A stretch of 64,000 bases of DNA from CAZOEL01 sp964578835 (GCA_964578835.1 CAZOEL010000014.1:31796-95795), one strand, 5' to 3'. Positions 25,952-35,648 are shown, counted from the stretch's first letter. Numbers and translations are program-made. The notes: a model not told the origin generated them from the sequence alone.

Positions 25952-28900
25952 ATGGATAACTCGCTCAGAATCCAAGTGATCGATTCGGATGCTTTGCTCA
26001 AGAACCTCGATCTGACGAAAGTAGACGTAGTGGTTCCCCCCTTGTTCTATGCGCTCGAGGAAGCCGTCAAGGGATATGCGGGGAAGGAGCAGCAGGCGAG
26101 AGAGCTTGTAACGGAATACCACCATCGCTATCGCAATTGGGCTTTTGTGGTGCAGGAAGCCTGGCGGTACGCCATTTCGAACATACGTCTCTTTGCGGCT
26201 CATCCGCTCAATGGCAGCGTCGTCTATCTTCTCTCCCGCATCTGGCTGGAGGGCCTGAAGGCGTCCCAGAGGAGGGATGTGCGGAGCCAGGCGGCAGACC
26301 ATTTGATTGCTTTCTGGATAAAGCTTGCCGACGAAATGCCGCTCGATATCGCACGCCCCCTGCCGCAGGACGTGGAGATCGAAAAAATCGAGCTTTCTCT
26401 CAACTCCGTCACCTATTGCCATGAAGGAATTCTGCGTTCTTTTTTCTTGGAGTTGAATGCGCTCACGGGGGATTCTTTCGAAGATCTCTTGAGAAGCTAC
26501 TATCCAATAAAGCGCCTTGCAGGGAAGCTTTTCAATGTATGGGAGCGCTCGGAGTCTTTCCAGGAATTCCGGCCTCTGCTGACCAGACTCCTTAGAGAGA
26601 CTTACGGATTTTGGCTCGAAACGGACGACCTCTGCGACTGGCTTGCGCGACAAAGAGGCGGAATCGCTTCGGACCCCGAATGGCAAGAGCTTTGTCTGCC
26701 CTTGAGCCGCAAGACCTACGAAGATTATATGAGCCGCATCGATAGGGAATTCGACCCAATTGCCGATCATCGCGAAGCGGTCGCAAAGCTTATGGAGCTT
26801 CCCGATTTTCAAGAAGTCGTGCGCTCCCATTCGAGAATCCCCGATAGGCTGAAACCTTATGAAGATTCTTCCCGCAATACCCATCTCAGCATGCTCATGA
26901 AGCTCAAAATCATGGAAATCAGGGGCCTTGAAAGCATTCATGAAGAGACCCTGAGGGACATCAATTTTGATATGGCCAAGGCCATGCGGCACGAGCCGGT
27001 GAAGAGCCTCGAGGATTTTCTATCGAGAGTGATCGACGTTTTGCAGGAATGTCATAAAAAGTATCCCGAAGCCGCGCTTCAGATAGTGCGCACCATCGGG
27101 CTAGAAGTGATAGAGACGGGAGATCGCGACCTGATCGGATATTTCATCAGTCGCGTCATACGGATGGGGTTCCAGACCCCCCAGGTGGGCGGCGTCAGCC
27201 AACACTGGCAAGTCGAGATGAATATGGCCCACCTTCCCAATATCCGTATATGGCTCGAAATCATCAAAAAGAACCCGTCGAGAACAAGGAGGCTTCTTTC
27301 CGCTCTTATCATCAATCTTTCGCTCGGCGGCATCTACGTTAGGGATACCGATCTGTTTCAAAAGGACGTGAGCCTGCTCCTCGATGCGCCCGTTCGCAAC
27401 GTCTACAACCTTGCCAAGCAGTTAGCGAAGCTCTTCCCGGTCTATTTCAATCAGATAGGCGCGGAAGGCCAGCTTCGCAACGTTTCGACGGATGTGGACG
27501 AGCTTACGGGAAGAAGCGATCGTTTGATCCACTTTTTGCGCAAGCAAAGTCATGTCGAGAGCAACAACGTGATAGTGAGCTTTATTGAAGCCATCATCGA
27601 GTTCTGGCGCACTCTCGACAAGAACCGGCTCAGCGCGGACCTCGTTCCCCCGGAGATCTATCCCCAGATTCCCACATCCGGGCCGCTCGTGGATGAAGTC
27701 CATCGCATCTTCGAATCGATATTCGGTTCCTTCGCCGTCTACCATGTCAAAGATCTTCTGGAGCTGCCGGAAACAGTCATTCGAGACCTTATCGATCAGG
27801 TTCCGGATATTTCGGACAGGGAGCGGCAGAGAGCCTTTCTTCTGATCCAGTTTTATCAGTTGCTGCATGAAAAGTACGCTCTGAGCTTCAAAGACATGGA
27901 CCTTCATCTTCAGAGGGCGGCGACAGTGGGGCTGCCGGACCCCTCCAATTTGCTCTCCGTGCTTCATAGCCCGGATTCGTTTGAGAAGCTCAAGGCTATT
28001 CTCGATTATCTCATGGAGCTCAAGGAAGTCATCCTTTCGCCGGGAAAGCTTCAGATACTCGAAAACATCTATTACAAACGCCATATCGCAGTCGATATTC
28101 CTTCTATGTACGGTTCCTATAACGAAAGGAAATTCGACGCCTTGGGCCTCACTTTCCGGCTGGAGAATATGGCGAATGTATTGTTCGAGGAAATTATTTT
28201 TTCTTTCGATCTAAGCTTCATAACCCGGGCGGCGTTCAAGCGAATAGCCAAGTTCCTGCCTCTGTTCATCAAAGCGCTCGAGATAGACGGCATTACTTCC
28301 AACCGATTGGGGCTCCAGGCTGAGCTTTTCTATAAGGCCATTGAAGTCCCTCGGTTTTCCCACTCTCAGTACATGGACATCTTCCGCGGTTTTTCGGAAG
28401 CCATTAAACAGATCATTCAGACCCACTACCATTCAGTCCATGAAGAGAACCTCGATTCAATCATCAAACAGCTCGGGCCTGAAAGACTGCTGCCGAAGTA
28501 TTGCAGGGAAAGAGAGTCGGAGTCGTTTTCCGAAAGAGCCCAGCGCATATCCGAGAGCTTTCTCCGGGATCTCATAGCGAGGACCTTTGGACTCCAGTAC
28601 TTCGATCATTTCATAAGCAGCATCCTTACGACCTTGGCCACGCAGAGAGAACAGTTGACCGTGGAGAAGCTCGATCTGCTGCTGAGCTATGATCCCGAGA
28701 AGACGGTCACTTGTATCTATAACCCAAAGGCCTGGACCTACGATCTCATTTATATGGGAAACAAAGGGTATAATCTTGCCAATCTCAATTCGATCGGCAT
28801 AAGAGTTCCACCGGGATTCGTGATCACGACTGAGTATTTCCGATGCCGCAGCGTCATCGAAAGCTTCAATCAGTCGAGGGAGGATTTTCGGGACCGGGTG

Positions 28901-30226
28901 ATGGCCTACATCAAAAGGCTTGAGGAAATAACCGGGCGAGTCTTTGGAGACCCGGACAACCCGCTCCTGCTTTCCGTTCGAAGCGGCTCGGCGGTTTCGA
29001 TGCCCGGAATGATGAACACCTTCCTCAATGTCGGAATCAATGAAAGCATTGTCGAGGGATTGATCAAACAGATGGGACAGGCATGGTTCGGCTGGGACAA
29101 CTATCGGCGTTTCATTCAGTCGTGGGCCATGTCTTTCGGCGTTCAGCGGAGCGAGTTCGACGCCGTCATGCGAAGCTTCAAAAAGAAATACGGCAGGCTG
29201 GTGAAAAGAGATTTTCTCCCCGATGAGATCCGCGCTCTCGCTTTGGCGTATAAGGAAGTCCTCAAGGACCATGGAGTAAAGCTCGCCAACGATCCTCAAG
29301 AGCAGCTCTTTACGGCGATCCAGCAGGTCATGGCTTCCTGGCGTTATCCGAAGGCGAGCACCTACCGGGAAATCATGGGGCTTTCCGAAAATTGGGGCAC
29401 CGCCGTGACCATTCAGGCCATGATCTTCGGCAATCTTGACACCAATTCCGGAGCAGGCGTGATGTTCACACACAACCCGCGGACGTCCGAAGATCAGATC
29501 GACCCGATTGGGGATTTCACCTGGGGAAACCAGGGGGAGGACGTTGTTGGAGGACTTGTTCAGACGTTGCCTCTTTCCGAGAAGCAGCGGCTAAGCGAGG
29601 TGGCCCAGCGGCCGCACTCCCTGCAGAGCCTTTTTCCGAAAGTGTATCAGCAATTGACGGCGATTGCGAAAAAGCTCATCTATGAACAGAATTGGGCTCC
29701 TCAGGAAATGGAATTTACCTTTCAGGGCGATCATGAGGAAGGGGTCTATGTGCTGCAGTCACGGAACATGGCGCCTCGTGTGAAGCGCCATCTGCCCGTC
29801 TTCAGAATAACCGAAGAGTTGCATGAAAGCTATGTCGGCAGCGGCATCGGCGTGAGCGGCGGAGCTTTGTCCGGACTCGTCGCCTTCGATCTGCAGAACA
29901 TTCAGCGCCTGAGAAACGAGCGCCCCGGTCAGCCCATCATCCTTATTCGTTCAGATACGGTGCCGGATGATATCCGGGAAATATCGGTCGCAGACGGCAT
30001 TCTCACCGGCAAAGGGGGAGCGACTTCCCACGCGGCTATTGTCGCTCACAGAATCGGGAAAACTTGCGTGGTTGGCTTCGGCAAGATGAGGATTTGGGAA
30101 ACGGACGGCAAATGCCATATCGACGGGCATGAGCTCCGGACGGGGGACAGCCTTAGCATAGACGGACGGAGCGGCTCTATCTACCTCGGGCTGCATGACG
30201 TGGAACAGGTGACTATGATGAGTTGA
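25952..30226 (+). CDS. PPDK-like dikinase with a large unknown N-terminal region and no PEP-binding barrel
   Basis: The 1424-residue protein starts after AAAGGA. Residues 1 to about 925 form a long, mostly helical region with no domain I recognise. Residues about 930-1260 match the ATP-grasp nucleotide-binding domain of pyruvate phosphate dikinase (MGNKGYNLANLNSIGIRVPPGFVIT, LLSVRSGSAVSMPGMMNT, EMEFTFQGDHEEGVYVLQSRN). Residues about 1300-1410 are the swivelling phosphohistidine domain with GKGGATSHAAIVAHR (His near 1359). The TIM barrel that binds PEP or pyruvate is absent. By analogy with rifampin phosphotransferase or water dikinases, it may use ATP to phosphorylate a substrate bound by the N-terminal part. 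It follows the PTS-related genes closely. Confidence 0.85.
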   Translation: MDNSLRIQVIDSDALLKNLDLTKVDVVVPPLFYALEEAVKGYAGKEQQARELVTEYHHRYRNWAFVVQEAWRYAISNIRLFAAHPLNGSVVYLLSRIWLEGLKASQRRDVRSQAADHLIAFWIKLADEMPLDIARPLPQDVEIEKIELSLNSVTYCHEGILRSFFLELNALTGDSFEDLLRSYYPIKRLAGKLFNVWERSESFQEFRPLLTRLLRETYGFWLETDDLCDWLARQRGGIASDPEWQELCLPLSRKTYEDYMSRIDREFDPIADHREAVAKLMELPDFQEVVRSHSRIPDRLKPYEDSSRNTHLSMLMKLKIMEIRGLESIHEETLRDINFDMAKAMRHEPVKSLEDFLSRVIDVLQECHKKYPEAALQIVRTIGLEVIETGDRDLIGYFISRVIRMGFQTPQVGGVSQHWQVEMNMAHLPNIRIWLEIIKKNPSRTRRLLSALIINLSLGGIYVRDTDLFQKDVSLLLDAPVRNVYNLAKQLAKLFPVYFNQIGAEGQLRNVSTDVDELTGRSDRLIHFLRKQSHVESNNVIVSFIEAIIEFWRTLDKNRLSADLVPPEIYPQIPTSGPLVDEVHRIFESIFGSFAVYHVKDLLELPETVIRDLIDQVPDISDRERQRAFLLIQFYQLLHEKYALSFKDMDLHLQRAATVGLPDPSNLLSVLHSPDSFEKLKAILDYLMELKEVILSPGKLQILENIYYKRHIAVDIPSMYGSYNERKFDALGLTFRLENMANVLFEEIIFSFDLSFITRAAFKRIAKFLPLFIKALEIDGITSNRLGLQAELFYKAIEVPRFSHSQYMDIFRGFSEAIKQIIQTHYHSVHEENLDSIIKQLGPERLLPKYCRERESESFSERAQRISESFLRDLIARTFGLQYFDHFISSILTTLATQREQLTVEKLDLLLSYDPEKTVTCIYNPKAWTYDLIYMGNKGYNLANLNSIGIRVPPGFVITTEYFRCRSVIESFNQSREDFRDRVMAYIKRLEEITGRVFGDPDNPLLLSVRSGSAVSMPGMMNTFLNVGINESIVEGLIKQMGQAWFGWDNYRRFIQSWAMSFGVQRSEFDAVMRSFKKKYGRLVKRDFLPDEIRALALAYKEVLKDHGVKLANDPQEQLFTAIQQVMASWRYPKASTYREIMGLSENWGTAVTIQAMIFGNLDTNSGAGVMFTHNPRTSEDQIDPIGDFTWGNQGEDVVGGLVQTLPLSEKQRLSEVAQRPHSLQSLFPKVYQQLTAIAKKLIYEQNWAPQEMEFTFQGDHEEGVYVLQSRNMAPRVKRHLPVFRITEELHESYVGSGIGVSGGALSGLVAFDLQNIQRLRNERPGQPIILIRSDTVPDDIREISVADGILTGKGGATSHAAIVAHRIGKTCVVGFGKMRIWETDGKCHIDGHELRTGDSLSIDGRSGSIYLGLHDVEQVTMMS

Positions 30227-30291
30227 AGGCATGCGACTTGATTTTTGCCTTTTTACGTATAACTTGATGACAAAATCTCAAGGGAGGCATT

Positions 30292-31635
30292 ATGAGCGAA
30301 CAAGATAATATGGCGCCCATGAAGCTGGGAGTCAATGGCTTAGGAAGAATTGCCAAGCTTACCATCTGGCATCACGTTGAAAGGCGGTACTTTTCAGAGT
30401 TGGTGGTCAACATCGGCCGGGAAGTCGGGACGAGCCTCGAGGACATTGCGAGCTTCATAGAAAAAGATTCGACTTATGGCGCGCTTCATAGTTACCTCTA
30501 CGGTTGCAGGGCTTCCAGAGTCATCGAAGAGCTAAACGAAAAGGAAGGCTCGATGATCATCAACGGAGTCAAGACCACTTTTCTTCGTAAGGATCGCAAT
30601 CCTGCAATGATCGGGTGGAAGGACCAGGGCGTCGAGTTGGTGGTGGACGCTACGGGCGCCTTTCTCGATCCTACTGCCTTGCCGGACGATCCGAAGGGCT
30701 CGCTGCGCGGACATCTCGCCTCCGGCGCTCAGAAAGTGGTCGCCTCGGCTCCTTTCAAAATCAAGGATAAGAGCAAGGATATGCCCTCAGACGCCGTTAC
30801 GACTGTCATGGGCATCAACGACGCCGATTACGATCCCAAAAAGCATATCCTCGTATCCAACGCCTCCTGCACCACTACCTGCCTGGCCTATATGGTGAAG
30901 CCTCTGCTGGACTACTTCGGCGCAAGAAGAATACTCTCGGCGTCCATGACGACCGTGCACGCCGCAACCAGTTCGCAGCAGGTTCTGGATCGGGCTCCAA
31001 AGGCCAAGGCTGCCGATCTGCGCAAGAGCCGCTCGGTATTGAACAATATCATTCTTACTACTACCGGCGCCGCAAAGGCTCTCGGGCTGGTGATCCCCGA
31101 GATGAGACAGATAGGGTTCATCGCCGAATCCGTTCGGATTCCGGTTTCAACTGGGTCGCTCATCATCCTGGTTGTGATGATCCAGGACGAAAGTATGAGC
31201 AATCCGATTAATCGCAATAAGATCAATAATATCTATAAGCAGGCGGTAAATCATTTCCCCGATGGCTACCTCATGTATACGGATGACCAGAATGTCTCTT
31301 CCGACATTGTAGGGCTTCCGCGCGCCGCCGCGGTTATCGAAGGGCATGAAAATCATACGCGAACAGCGGCCGTGCGCCTGGATATGTCTAGCGTCATGAA
31401 AGCCTATGAGCACCTCGAGAACTTGGGCGAAAAAGGAGCGTCCTCAGCGGCTTTGGATATCGGCAGGGTTTCTTCGGGAGGAGTCGCTTCGCCTGGGGAG
31501 TCCCAGGGAGGAATCATTGAAATTCCCGTTACCCAGGCTGTGATCTATGGCTGGTATGATAATGAACTGGGAAGTTACACCAACATGTTGGGGGACAGAG
31601 TTGTGAGCATCGCGCGTTTGCTGAGGCAGTGGTGA
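30292..31635 (+). CDS. Divergent long glyceraldehyde-3-phosphate dehydrogenase-like protein
   Basis: The 447-residue protein has the GAPDH fold: the Rossmann start KLGVNGLGRIAKLTIWH, active-site SNASCTTTCLAYMVKPLL (catalytic Cys), TTVHAATSSQQVLD, TTTGAAKALGLVIPEM and YGWYDNELGSYTNMLGDRV. It is about 110 residues longer than standard GAPDH because of N-terminal additions around residues 25-95 and an insert near 360-410. The NAD-site and phosphate-site residues differ from the classical enzyme that follows, so cofactor or substrate may differ. GGGAGG precedes the ATG. Confidence 0.85.
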   Translation: MSEQDNMAPMKLGVNGLGRIAKLTIWHHVERRYFSELVVNIGREVGTSLEDIASFIEKDSTYGALHSYLYGCRASRVIEELNEKEGSMIINGVKTTFLRKDRNPAMIGWKDQGVELVVDATGAFLDPTALPDDPKGSLRGHLASGAQKVVASAPFKIKDKSKDMPSDAVTTVMGINDADYDPKKHILVSNASCTTTCLAYMVKPLLDYFGARRILSASMTTVHAATSSQQVLDRAPKAKAADLRKSRSVLNNIILTTTGAAKALGLVIPEMRQIGFIAESVRIPVSTGSLIILVVMIQDESMSNPINRNKINNIYKQAVNHFPDGYLMYTDDQNVSSDIVGLPRAAAVIEGHENHTRTAAVRLDMSSVMKAYEHLENLGEKGASSAALDIGRVSSGGVASPGESQGGIIEIPVTQAVIYGWYDNELGSYTNMLGDRVVSIARLLRQW

Positions 31636-31849
31636 TCTAATCAGAAATGTCTGAGCGGGTGTGAGTGATTAGTGTGAATGAGAGGGGATTCACTTCCATG
31701 TAATTCTGCTTTTTGCGGAAAGCAGCCAGAAGCTGTCGCCTTCGGCGGGCGCCGGAGGCGCAAAGACGGCTATCGATTTTTAGGGGCTCATGGCGGTCCA
31801 TGGCTTTGCGGAATGGGCTGCCCTCATGCTGCAATTCAAGGAGGATAAA

Positions 31850-32857
31850 ATGGCTACTCGTGTGGCGGTTAACGGATTCGGGCGAATCGGGCGCACCATC
31901 TTCAAGATCATTATCGATAGAAAACTCCCTCTGGAACTGGTTGCTTTGAACGACCTGTCGTCTCCTGAGGACCTCGCCCATCTCTTGAAATATGATTCCG
32001 TCCATGGGGTCTGGCCCCATGAGGTCTCTGCCTCCGAGGATCAGATCATAGTGGACGGCAAGACCTACCAATGTCTCAAGGTGACCGACCCGGCGCAATC
32101 CCCCTGGCACGATCTCAAGGTGGATCTCGTTTTGGAAGGCACCGGACGATTTGCGGATCGAGACAACTGTCAGAAGCACATCAATGCGGGCGCGCGCAAG
32201 GTTATCCTGACAGCGCCCGGCAAGGGGATGGATGCAACGTTCGTGATTGGCGTTAATGAAGGGACGTACGACCCTAGAAAACATCACATCGTATCCAACG
32301 CTTCCTGCACCACCAACTGTCTGGCGCCTGTCGCGGCTTTGCTGAATGACCGGTTTGTGATAGAGCACGGTCTCATGACCACCATCCACTCCTACACGAT
32401 GGATCAGCGGCTCCTCGACGCTCTGCACAAAGATAGAAGGCGCATGCGCTCAGCCGCCTTGTCCATGATTCCCACCACGACGGGCGCGGCTCGCGCAGTC
32501 GCCGAAGTCATCCCGGCGCTCAAAGGAAAGATGGATGGCGTCGCCATCCGCGTGCCGACCCCCAATGTCTCCCTTGTGGACTTGGTGTGTCGCGTCGGGC
32601 GGGATACGACCAAGGAAGAAGTGAACAAGATCTTCGAAGATGCAGCCAACGGCCCTCTCAAGGGAGTTCTGAACTATGTCACGGAAGAGCTTGTTTCCAT
32701 TGATTTCAACCATACTTACTTCTCTTCGAGCGTAGATGCGAGTCTAACGAATGTAATCGCAGGCAGAATGGTCAAGGTTTTTAGCTGGTACGATAACGAA
32801 TTCGGCTATTCTAGCAGGGTTGCGGATCTAGCTGTCATGATGGGCGAACTGCTTTAG
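31850..32857 (+). CDS. gap: Glyceraldehyde-3-phosphate dehydrogenase, classical type
   Basis: The 335-residue product has VAVNGFGRIGRTIFKII, the active site SNASCTTNCLAPVAALL, TTIHSYTMDQRLLD, AALSMIPTTTGAARAV and WYDNEFGYSSRVADL, all classical. AGGAGG precedes ATG 31850; the frame extends upstream without support. It catalyses NAD(P)-linked oxidation of glyceraldehyde-3-phosphate (or the reverse in gluconeogenesis). pgk and tpiA follow, a common gene order. Confidence 0.96.
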   Translation: MATRVAVNGFGRIGRTIFKIIIDRKLPLELVALNDLSSPEDLAHLLKYDSVHGVWPHEVSASEDQIIVDGKTYQCLKVTDPAQSPWHDLKVDLVLEGTGRFADRDNCQKHINAGARKVILTAPGKGMDATFVIGVNEGTYDPRKHHIVSNASCTTNCLAPVAALLNDRFVIEHGLMTTIHSYTMDQRLLDALHKDRRRMRSAALSMIPTTTGAARAVAEVIPALKGKMDGVAIRVPTPNVSLVDLVCRVGRDTTKEEVNKIFEDAANGPLKGVLNYVTEELVSIDFNHTYFSSSVDASLTNVIAGRMVKVFSWYDNEFGYSSRVADLAVMMGELL

Positions 32858-32978
32858 GACATCTGATTGGGTCAATATGGGGGCGTGGGCCGATCCTCCC
32901 GCGCCTCTCGCATCCTCGCCGGATCTTTACTGATCCTTTTTGCGGGCTTCTCTGGAAGCGTGGGGAGGTTTAAAGGGC

Positions 32979-34175
32979 ATGAGAACGCTGGACAATGTTG
33001 AACTTGCTGGAAAACGGGTATTCATGCGCGTCGATTTCAACGTGCCGCTTGATAAGAAGGATCACACGGTGAAGGACGACCTGCGCATACGGGCAATTCT
33101 GCCAACCCTCGAGAAGATCTCCAAGATGGGCGGCAAAGCTGTTCTTGCCTCGCATTTGGGCCGACCTAAAGGAAAAGTGGCGGAAGAATATTCCCTTAGA
33201 CCCGTAGCCGATCACCTTTCCAAGCTCCTTGGCCGCTCTGTGCCCCTGGCTCCCGACTGCGTGGGCGAAGAGGTGCAGGGACTTGTTTCTTCCATGAAGA
33301 ATGGAGACATTCTCTTGCTGGAAAATCTTCGCTTTCATCCGGGCGAGGAAAAGAACGATGAGGCTTTCTCGCAGCAGTTGGCTTCCTTGGCCGACGTTTA
33401 TGTCAATGACGCCTTTGCGGTTTCCCACCGCGCTCATGCTTCAGTACACGGCATAACCAAGTTCCTGAAGGAGTGCGCGGCGGGGTATCAGCTCCAGAAT
33501 GAGATCAAATACTTCCGTCAGGCTATGGAGGAGCCGAAGCGGCCTCTGGCGATGATTATCGGAGGAGCTAAGGTTTCGACAAAGATCGAGCTTCTCGAAA
33601 ACCTCCTTTCCAAAGCGGATCATATGCTCATCGGCGGGGCCATGGCGAACACTTTCCTCAAGGCGCAAGGCAAGGAGGTGGGCAAGTCGCTCGTTGAAGA
33701 TGACTACATGGAGACAGCTGCTAAGTTTCTCGCCAAAGCGCAGCAGAAAGGGGTGAACATTTACCTGCCCGTGGACGCCGTGATAGCTCCGGCGCTTCAG
33801 GTGTGCGGCGAAGTGCAACAGGTCGTCATTGAGAGGGTTCCTCCGGATCAGCTGATTCTGGATATTGGATCGAGGACTGTCGAGGTATTCAAGTCGGTCC
33901 TGCAAAGTTGCTCCACCATCGTTTGGAATGGACCGCTTGGAGCCTTCGAAACCTCTCCGTTTCATAAGGGAACTTTTGCGATTGCCGAATTCCTCGGAGA
34001 GCTTAAGGCCCTTACGGTCATCGGCGGAGGAGATTCCGCCGCAGCAGTAAAAGAGGCGAAGGTTGACCAGAAGGTGAGTTACGTTTCTACGGGAGGCGGA
34101 GCTTTCCTGGAGCTTCTGGAAGGCAAGACGCTTCCCGGAGTTGCTGCGCTCGAGGAATGCAGCCAGGGTGCCTGA
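32979..34175 (+). CDS. pgk: Phosphoglycerate kinase
   Basis: The 398-residue protein has the N-terminal signature KRVFMRVDFNVPLDKK, VLASHLGRPKGK, LLENLRFHPGEEKND, YVNDAFAVSHRAHASVHGI, MIIGGAKVSTKIELLENLL and the C-terminal VIGGGDSAAAV with YVSTGGGAFLELLEGKTLPGV. It makes ATP from 1,3-bisphosphoglycerate. ATG 32979 fits the usual N-terminus; GGGGAGG and AAAGGG lie upstream at less than ideal distances. Confidence 0.96.
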   Translation: MRTLDNVELAGKRVFMRVDFNVPLDKKDHTVKDDLRIRAILPTLEKISKMGGKAVLASHLGRPKGKVAEEYSLRPVADHLSKLLGRSVPLAPDCVGEEVQGLVSSMKNGDILLLENLRFHPGEEKNDEAFSQQLASLADVYVNDAFAVSHRAHASVHGITKFLKECAAGYQLQNEIKYFRQAMEEPKRPLAMIIGGAKVSTKIELLENLLSKADHMLIGGAMANTFLKAQGKEVGKSLVEDDYMETAAKFLAKAQQKGVNIYLPVDAVIAPALQVCGEVQQVVIERVPPDQLILDIGSRTVEVFKSVLQSCSTIVWNGPLGAFETSPFHKGTFAIAEFLGELKALTVIGGGDSAAAVKEAKVDQKVSYVSTGGGAFLELLEGKTLPGVAALEECSQGA

Positions 34176-34220
34176 AGCCCGTGTGCAACTGTGAATTTGA
34201 ATCCAACATAAGAGGAAAAC

Positions 34221-34985
34221 ATGGAGACGAGAAAAGCACTGGTTGCAGCCAACTGGAAGATGTTCAAAACAGTGGCGGAGGCTGTCGCCTTCACAGAAGA
34301 GATACAACGGGAAGTCGGCGCCTTGACGGATCGAGAGGTTGTGATCGCTCCTCCTTTTACGGCCCTCTCCTCCGTTGGGAATGCGCTGCATGAGAGCGGC
34401 TATGCGCTTTCGGCGCAAAATTGCCACTTCGAGGAAAAAGGCGCCTTCACTGGTGAGATATCAGGCGTTATGCTTAAAGACGTCGGCTGCGATTACGTCA
34501 TCATCGGTCATTCCGAACGTCGGCATATTTTTGGCGAGACCGATGCGATGGTGCAGAAAAAGATCCAGGCAGCCTTTCGATACGGTCTCGTTCCGATTTT
34601 TTGTGTGGGTGAGATTCTTGAAGAGCGAGAGGCAGGAAGAACCTTTGAAGTAGTAGGCTCTCAGGTAACGCGGGGCTTTGAGGGATTGCCCCCTTCCGAC
34701 GCCGAGAGAATCGTCGTTGCCTATGAGCCGGTTTGGGCGATTGGAACGGGAAAGACGGCTACTCCAGATCAGGCCCAGGAGGTTCACGCCTTTATTCGCG
34801 AGCGGTGTGGGTCGCTTTACGATAAAAGGATTGCAAACCTTATTAGAATAGTGTATGGAGGCTCGGTAAAACCTGACAATGTGGATGCATTGATGGCCCA
34901 GTTTGACGTTGATGGACTTCTGGTTGGTGGCGCCAGCCTCGAGGTCGGTTCGTTCAAGCGTATCATTCAATTTCAGAATCACTGA
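34221..34985 (+). CDS. tpiA: Triosephosphate isomerase
   Basis: The 254-residue enzyme has the N-terminal ALVAANWKMFKTVAE (catalytic Lys), the catalytic His in IIGHSERRHIFGE, the loop-6 region VVAYEPVWAIGTGKTATPDQAQEVHAFIR with catalytic Glu, and the phosphate site IRIVYGGSVKPDNVDALMAQ with DGLLVGGASL. It interconverts dihydroxyacetone phosphate and glyceraldehyde-3-phosphate. AGAGGA precedes the start; secG follows after 16 bases. Confidence 0.97.
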   Translation: METRKALVAANWKMFKTVAEAVAFTEEIQREVGALTDREVVIAPPFTALSSVGNALHESGYALSAQNCHFEEKGAFTGEISGVMLKDVGCDYVIIGHSERRHIFGETDAMVQKKIQAAFRYGLVPIFCVGEILEEREAGRTFEVVGSQVTRGFEGLPPSDAERIVVAYEPVWAIGTGKTATPDQAQEVHAFIRERCGSLYDKRIANLIRIVYGGSVKPDNVDALMAQFDVDGLLVGGASLEVGSFKRIIQFQNH

Positions 34986-35001
34986 GAAATGAGTTTATTT
35001 G

Positions 35002-35418
35002 ATGTATACTTTCACTGTAATTATCCATATCTTGGCGTCCTTGGCATTGATTTTGATCGTACTGCTTCAAACCGGCCGAGGCGCCGAGATGGGCGCGGCT
35101 TTTGGCGGCGCTTCTCAGACGCTTTTCGGAGGGTCGGGCAGTTCGGGTTTTCTGGGTAAGCTCACAACGGCAGCCGCAGTGATATTCATGATTACCTGCC
35201 TCGGTCTGACGAAGTTCTCCGGAGCGCCCCAGACAAGGTCGATCATGGAGAACGTTCCCATAGAGAAACAACAGGGACCGGTGCTTCCCGAAGCGAAGCC
35301 GGTGCAACCGGCTCCTGAGCAGTCCGGTGCAGGCGAAGCTGCTCCTGAAGCCAAAGCCCCCCAAGCCCAAGCGCCTGCAACTCAGGACAAAGCTTCGGAA
35401 AGCGCGCCCAAGCAATAG
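35002..35418 (+). CDS. secG: Preprotein translocase subunit SecG
   Basis: Two membrane helices (MYTFTVIIHILASLALILIVLL and LGKLTTAAAVIFMITCLGL) flank the SecG signature LLQTGRGAEMGAAFGGASQTLFGGSGSSGFL. A long Pro-Ala-Glu-rich cytoplasmic tail (about residues 75-138) follows; such tails are common in deltaproteobacterial SecG. SecG stimulates SecYEG translocation. The tpiA-secG-tRNA(Leu) order is frequent in bacteria. Confidence 0.93.
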   Translation: MYTFTVIIHILASLALILIVLLQTGRGAEMGAAFGGASQTLFGGSGSSGFLGKLTTAAAVIFMITCLGLTKFSGAPQTRSIMENVPIEKQQGPVLPEAKPVQPAPEQSGAGEAAPEAKAPQAQAPATQDKASESAPKQ

Positions 35419-35460
35419 GAGCGGTCGGATTCAAGTGTGCATGCGCATTTTGGGTATGAT

Positions 35461-35504
35461 GGGCTTGGGCGAAAATGAAAAAAGGCAAGAAATTGCCCGA
35501 GCCC
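35461..35504 (+). terminator. Hairpin after secG, possible terminator
   Basis: Arms of 10 bases (GGGCTTGGGC at 35461-35470, GCCCGAGCCC at 35495-35504) pair with one G-T wobble, but no T-run follows. It could be a weak or Rho-assisted terminator separating the glycolytic/secG transcript from the tRNA promoter directly downstream. Confidence 0.4.
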
Positions 35505-35516
35505 CCAAAATAAGGC

Positions 35517-35544
35517 TTGCCATCTGACGGAAATTTGCTATAAT
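35517..35544 (+). promoter_or_regulatory. Promoter of the tRNA-Leu gene
   Basis: TTGCCA (35517-35522) and a perfect TATAAT (35539-35544) with a 16-base spacer lie directly upstream of the tRNA, giving a start around 35551. Confidence 0.75.
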
Positions 35545-35555
35545 TCCTTTTGTTC

Positions 35556-35638
35556 GCCGAAGTGGTGGAATCTGGTAGACACACCATCTTGAGGGGGTGG
35601 CGGGGAGACCTGTGCCGGTTCGAGTCCGGCCTTCGGCA
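35556..35638 (+). tRNA. tRNA-Leu (anticodon GAG)
   Basis: The acceptor stem GCCGAAG (35556-35562) pairs with CTTCGGC (35631-35637), with discriminator A at 35638. The anticodon stem CCATC/GGTGG encloses the loop TTGAGGG, giving anticodon GAG, which reads CUC and CUU. A long variable arm is present, typical of class II tRNAs, and the T-arm GCCGG-TTCGAGT-CCGGC is intact. CCA is not encoded. The 3' end doubles as an integration site for the island that follows. Confidence 0.95.
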
Positions 35639-35648
35639 ACCCAAAAAA
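35625..35648. repeat. attL-like direct repeat within the 3' end of tRNA-Leu
   Basis: The 24 bases from the 3' half of the tRNA T-arm through the acceptor stem and the following AAAAAA are repeated exactly at 42948-42971. An exact repeat of a tRNA 3' end some 7.3 kb away is the classical footprint of tyrosine-recombinase integration. Confidence 0.85.
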
